A stretch of DNA of 45,558 nt from the NCBI GenBank assembly GCA_002383325.1, contig DFYJ01000056.1:1-45558 (forward strand). The letters are read 5' to 3'. This document shows, one piece after another, positions 43,086-45,558 of the stretch; within the stretch, counting starts at the first letter, position 1; each line of letters begins with the position of its first letter. The translations under genes and the position numbers were made by a program. Below the pieces are notes generated by a model. It did no database searches, was not told the DNA's origin, and saw nothing but the letters and a program-made list of their open reading frames with translations. The DNA is from Candidatus Aminicenantes bacterium UBA4085. Lineage in GTDB: Bacteria > Acidobacteriota > Aminicenantia > Aminicenantales > UBA4085.

Positions 43086-43946
43086 TTGGGCGCGCATCCA
43101 AGGATCGCGGGCCGGGCCCTGGCGGCCGCGGCCCTGGCTCTGCTGGCCGTCCCGAGCCTGCGCCCGCAGTTCCTGCCCGCGGAGGTCGCCCGGCGGGCCT
43201 TCTGGGAGGAATACCTGCGCACGGCCGAGATCGTCCGCTCCGAGCCGGTCGGGGAAGGCGTCACAGCGCCCGTGAAGCTGTATTTCCGCAAGGATGGGAT
43301 CGAGGCCAAAGGCGTCTGGAAGTCGGTCGACAAGACTGTCGACGGCTTCCCCGATCATTGGCACGGCGAGATCGCCGCCTGCGAGTTGGACAAGCGGCTG
43401 GAACTGGGCATGATCCCGCCCGCCGTGGAGAGAGTCTTCGAAGGCCGCCGGGGGGTGGTCTCCCTGTGGGCCGAAAGCCGGGCCAGCCTGCTCAAGGTCG
43501 TGGAGGAAGCCATCGCCGTCCCGGATGAAGCCGTGGCACGGATTGACGCGGCCAAATACCTGACCCGGGCTTGGGACTCGCTGATCGCCAACAACGACCG
43601 GACCCGGCAGAACGTCCTCTACACTGCGGACTGGAGGACGATCCTGATCGACCACTCGCGGGCCTTTTTATCCGACCGCGAGCATCGCCGGCGGTTGATC
43701 TACGGGGCCGGCGGGCTCAAGACCATGGACGACGGAGCGGGAGGCCGGCGGCCGGCTCTCTTCCGGCGCCTTCCCCGCGCTTTCGTCGAGCGGCTTCGGC
43801 GTCTGGACCTGGCCTTGGTCCGCGAGGCCGCGGGGTCCTGGCTGAGCGAGACTGAGATGGACGCCGTCGTCGATCGGGCCGGCCTGCTCCTGGCGGAGAT
43901 CGAGGCCGCCATCCGCCGCGACGGGGAAGACAAGGTTCTCTATTAA
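43086..43946 (+). CDS. Exported kinase-like protein, partly conserved
   Basis: A 286-aa protein with a signal peptide (GRALAAAALALLAVPSLR). I place the start at TTG 43086, two bases after the NTT-like stop, because gggagata lies before it and the signal peptide follows. The core reads DSLIANNDRTRQNVLYTADW, then TILIDHSRAF. The D-R and N of DRHxxN and the DH pair are kept, but His is replaced by Thr. The pattern is like HipA/PI-kinase/Fam20-type catalytic loops. Glu-Arg in PPAVERVFEG is shared with the other two. Confidence 0.68.
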   Translation: MGAHPRIAGRALAAAALALLAVPSLRPQFLPAEVARRAFWEEYLRTAEIVRSEPVGEGVTAPVKLYFRKDGIEAKGVWKSVDKTVDGFPDHWHGEIAACELDKRLELGMIPPAVERVFEGRRGVVSLWAESRASLLKVVEEAIAVPDEAVARIDAAKYLTRAWDSLIANNDRTRQNVLYTADWRTILIDHSRAFLSDREHRRRLIYGAGGLKTMDDGAGGRRPALFRRLPRAFVERLRRLDLALVREAAGSWLSETEMDAVVDRAGLLLAEIEAAIRRDGEDKVLY

Positions 43947-43970
43947 GATGAGGCTATCAAGGAGGGGAGC

Positions 43971-44789
43971 ATGAAAGCCAAAGTCATCGTCGTTCTATCC
44001 GCCGCAGTCGGTCTCGTCCTGGCCCTGGCCGCCGGCCAAGCCATCGATCCGGCCGGAGACAAGGCGGCCGAGGAGTATCTGGCGTCGGCCGAGATCACCG
44101 CAGCGGAGCGCCTGACGGGTCCGTCGGCGGTGACCAATCCCTACAAGCTGACTCTGGAGAAGGACGGGGTCCGCAAGCCGGCGCTGTGGAAGGACGTCGA
44201 CAAGGCCGAGCGGGGCCGCCCGGACCGCTGGCAGTATGAGATCGCCGCCTACCGCATCGATCGTATGCTGGGACTGAACATGGTCCCGGCCACCATCGAG
44301 CGCCGCTACAAAGAGGTCCGCGGCTCGATCCAGGACTGGGCCGAGAGCCGCATGTCGCTCAACGTCAAGAACGACAAAAAAGTCCCGGTCCCGCCCCGCT
44401 ATGTCTTCGGCTGGAACCGGTCCACTTACCTGCAGCGGGCCTTCGACAACCTCATCGGCAATGAGGACCGGCACGGCAACAATATCCTCATCCGCGACGA
44501 CTGGAAGATCGTCCTGATCGACCACTCCCGCTCCTTCCGGACCGGCAAGAAGTTCACCGAAGAGCTGATCTATACCGAGAAGCACCGGGAGGGACCCAAG
44601 CCGATGAAGGAGCTGCCGCGGGCTTTCATCGAAAAGCTCAAGGGGCTGACGGCCGAGGCGATCAAGCAAGCCGTAGGCGACTACCTCGAGGAGGCCGAGA
44701 TCGCAGCCATGCTGCTGCGGCGCGACCTGATCCTGGCCGAGATGGACAGGCTGGTCAAGCTCAACGGGGAGGAAGCGACGCTCTATTAA
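43971..44789 (+). CDS. Exported kinase-like protein, intact NxDRHxxN...DH motif
   Basis: A 272-aa protein with a signal peptide (VVLSAAVGLVLALAAGQA). FDNLIGNEDRHGNNILIRDD (near residues 158-177) and IVLIDHSRSF (near 182) form the catalytic and metal-binding loops of HipA/PI3K-like and Fam20C-like kinases. Lys in the N-lobe (YKLTLEKDGVRKPALWKDVD) may hold ATP. The start follows aaggaggggagc, 24 bases after the preceding paralogue. It is the best candidate for active kinase of the operon. The target could be an exported protein or a sugar/lipid. Confidence 0.7.
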   Translation: MKAKVIVVLSAAVGLVLALAAGQAIDPAGDKAAEEYLASAEITAAERLTGPSAVTNPYKLTLEKDGVRKPALWKDVDKAERGRPDRWQYEIAAYRIDRMLGLNMVPATIERRYKEVRGSIQDWAESRMSLNVKNDKKVPVPPRYVFGWNRSTYLQRAFDNLIGNEDRHGNNILIRDDWKIVLIDHSRSFRTGKKFTEELIYTEKHREGPKPMKELPRAFIEKLKGLTAEAIKQAVGDYLEEAEIAAMLLRRDLILAEMDRLVKLNGEEATLY

Positions 44790-45226
44790 TCCGGCACCGG
44801 CAGGGAGCGGGTCAGGGTCAGGACGTTTTCATCGCCGTCGCGCCTGTAAGTGAACTCATCCACCAGCTTGCGGGCCAGGTAGACGCCCAGCCCGCCCCGG
44901 CGGCCCGAGATGGCCAGGCTGTCCAGGTCGGGCGGCGGCACCAGCCGGGGGTCGAAGGCCCGGCCCGAATCGCGGATCTCCAGGCTGACCGCGGGGCGCG
45001 TCCAGAAGGTCAGCCGGATCGGGCCCGGATCGTCGCGGTAGGCATAGCGGGTGATGTTGACGCAGATCTCGACCAGGGCCAGCTCGAGCTTGAAGAGCTC
45101 CGCCTCGTCGAGACGGAAGGGGGCCAGGGTCTCGCGGAGGAACACGCGGGCCTTGTCGATCTCGGCCAGCTCGGCCCGCAGGGTCAGAGCGCGCCGGCTC
45201 GCATCGTGCCGATCATCCGGGTTCAT
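44786..45226 (-). CDS. RsbW/SpoIIAB-type anti-sigma kinase
   Basis: A 146-aa HATPase_c protein. The N-box ELALVEICVNITRYAY, the G1 box DSGRAFDP and the G2 box GRRGGLGVYLARKLVDEF bind ATP. It would bind and inhibit a sigma factor and phosphorylate a STAS protein; the STAS and PP2C partners are at 23340-23687 and 16848-18509. It is transcribed toward the kinase operon and overlaps the end of its last gene by 4 bases. A weak TACAAT on the minus strand at 45275-45280 may be its -10. Confidence 0.88.
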   Translation of the reverse strand: MNPDDRHDASRRALTLRAELAEIDKARVFLRETLAPFRLDEAELFKLELALVEICVNITRYAYRDDPGPIRLTFWTRPAVSLEIRDSGRAFDPRLVPPPDLDSLAISGRRGGLGVYLARKLVDEFTYRRDGDENVLTLTRSLPVPD

Positions 45227-45312
45227 GGATAGGCGCTCCCTGCGGCCGCTCCCCTGGACGTTGTCTCATCCGGAATTGTAGCAGAAAGGGAGGCCGTTAA
45301 GCCAATTCCCGA

Positions 45313-45342
45313 TTGACAGGCGCGCGTCGGCCCGGATAGATT
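45313..45342 (+). promoter_or_regulatory. Predicted promoter of the Tat-exported protein
   Basis: TTGACA at 45313-45318, 18 bases, TAGATT at 45337-45342. The ATG at 45369 follows aaaaggagcctcc. Confidence 0.55.
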
Positions 45343-45368
45343 AGGCCGAGACGGGAAAAGGAGCCTCC

Positions 45369-45558
45369 ATGTCCCAAGACGATGTCGTGACCCTGACTGG
45401 AGAGAATGAGACCATCCGCCCCGGCGCCGTCAGCCGCCGTGGCTTCATCCAGGCCGCTGCCGCCTCGGCCGCGGGACTGGCCCTGGCCGGGACCGCCTCG
45501 AGCCAGGACCGCCCGGCCGACCACAAGCCGCCGGCCCAGGCCGCCGCGCCGATCAAGA
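45369..45558 (+). CDS. Start of a Tat-exported protein (truncated by window end)
   Basis: Only the first 63 residues are present. SRRGFIQ followed by a hydrophobic Ala/Gly-rich segment (AAAASAAGLALAGTASS) is a clear Tat signal. Strong Shine-Dalgarno aaaaggag. The mature domain is not yet reached, so the function cannot be given; Tat signals of this kind often precede oxidoreductases. Confidence 0.8.
   Translation, partial: MSQDDVVTLTGENETIRPGAVSRRGFIQAAAASAAGLALAGTASSQDRPADHKPPAQAAAPIK

Noticed and set aside
1..45558. CRISPR array, rRNA, tRNA or prophage genes
   Set aside because: No regularly spaced repeats, cloverleaf sequences or phage structural proteins were seen.

Overview
The window is a high-GC bacterial chromosome segment with a lower-GC defence island in its middle. 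The backbone holds a DmsABC-type molybdoenzyme, DsbD, Tat-exported oxidoreductases, 6-bladed propeller and signal-peptide proteins of unknown role, SpoIIE/STAS/RsbW-type partner-switching parts and NTT-like membrane proteins. This mix, with TATAAT-like -10 boxes and clear Shine-Dalgarno sites, would fit an Acidobacteriota/Aminicenantes-like Gram-negative anaerobe. That placement is inference from gene content; there is no rRNA or marker gene to confirm it.

Layout. 0-3.8 kb (+): molybdopterin oxidoreductase, FeS subunit and membrane anchor. 3.9-4.9 kb (+): HD-domain protein with a zinc ribbon. 5-7.1 kb (-): DsbD, separated from the HD gene by a palindromic repeat. 7.4-9 kb (+): AraC/GyrI regulator and an exported GyrI-like protein. 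9-10.2 kb (-): propeller protein. 10.3-11 kb (-): VapBC. 11-12.8 kb (-): CPBP protease and UbiA/MenA prenyltransferase. 13-14.2 kb (+): Tat-exported aldo/keto reductase with FeS clusters. 14.2-23.7 kb (-): a run of STAS protein, two NTT-HEAT fusions, FHA-GAF-PP2C phosphatase, exported unknown protein and APC permease, with a second palindromic repeat at its end.

23.7-39.5 kb (-) is the defence island: a BREX type 1-like operon in the order brxA-like, brxB, brxC, pglX, [AbiEi-like, AbiEii-like], pglZ, brxL, followed by a reverse transcriptase of the unknown-group/Abi-like kind. Gene junctions are very tight. The only internal control site I see is a perfect 12-bp inverted repeat in front of the AbiEi-like gene. 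The AbiE pair may therefore set expression of the second half of BREX and of the reverse transcriptase.

39.8-44.8 kb (+) is a second unusual operon: an exported PPP-type phosphatase, an NTT-like membrane protein and three exported kinase-like proteins. One kinase-like protein keeps the NxDRHxxN...DH signature, one keeps it partly, and one has lost it. An RsbW-type kinase (-) and the start of a Tat-exported protein (+) close the window.

The best candidates for undescribed biology are the BREX-AbiE-RT composite island and the exported kinase/pseudokinase/phosphatase operon.
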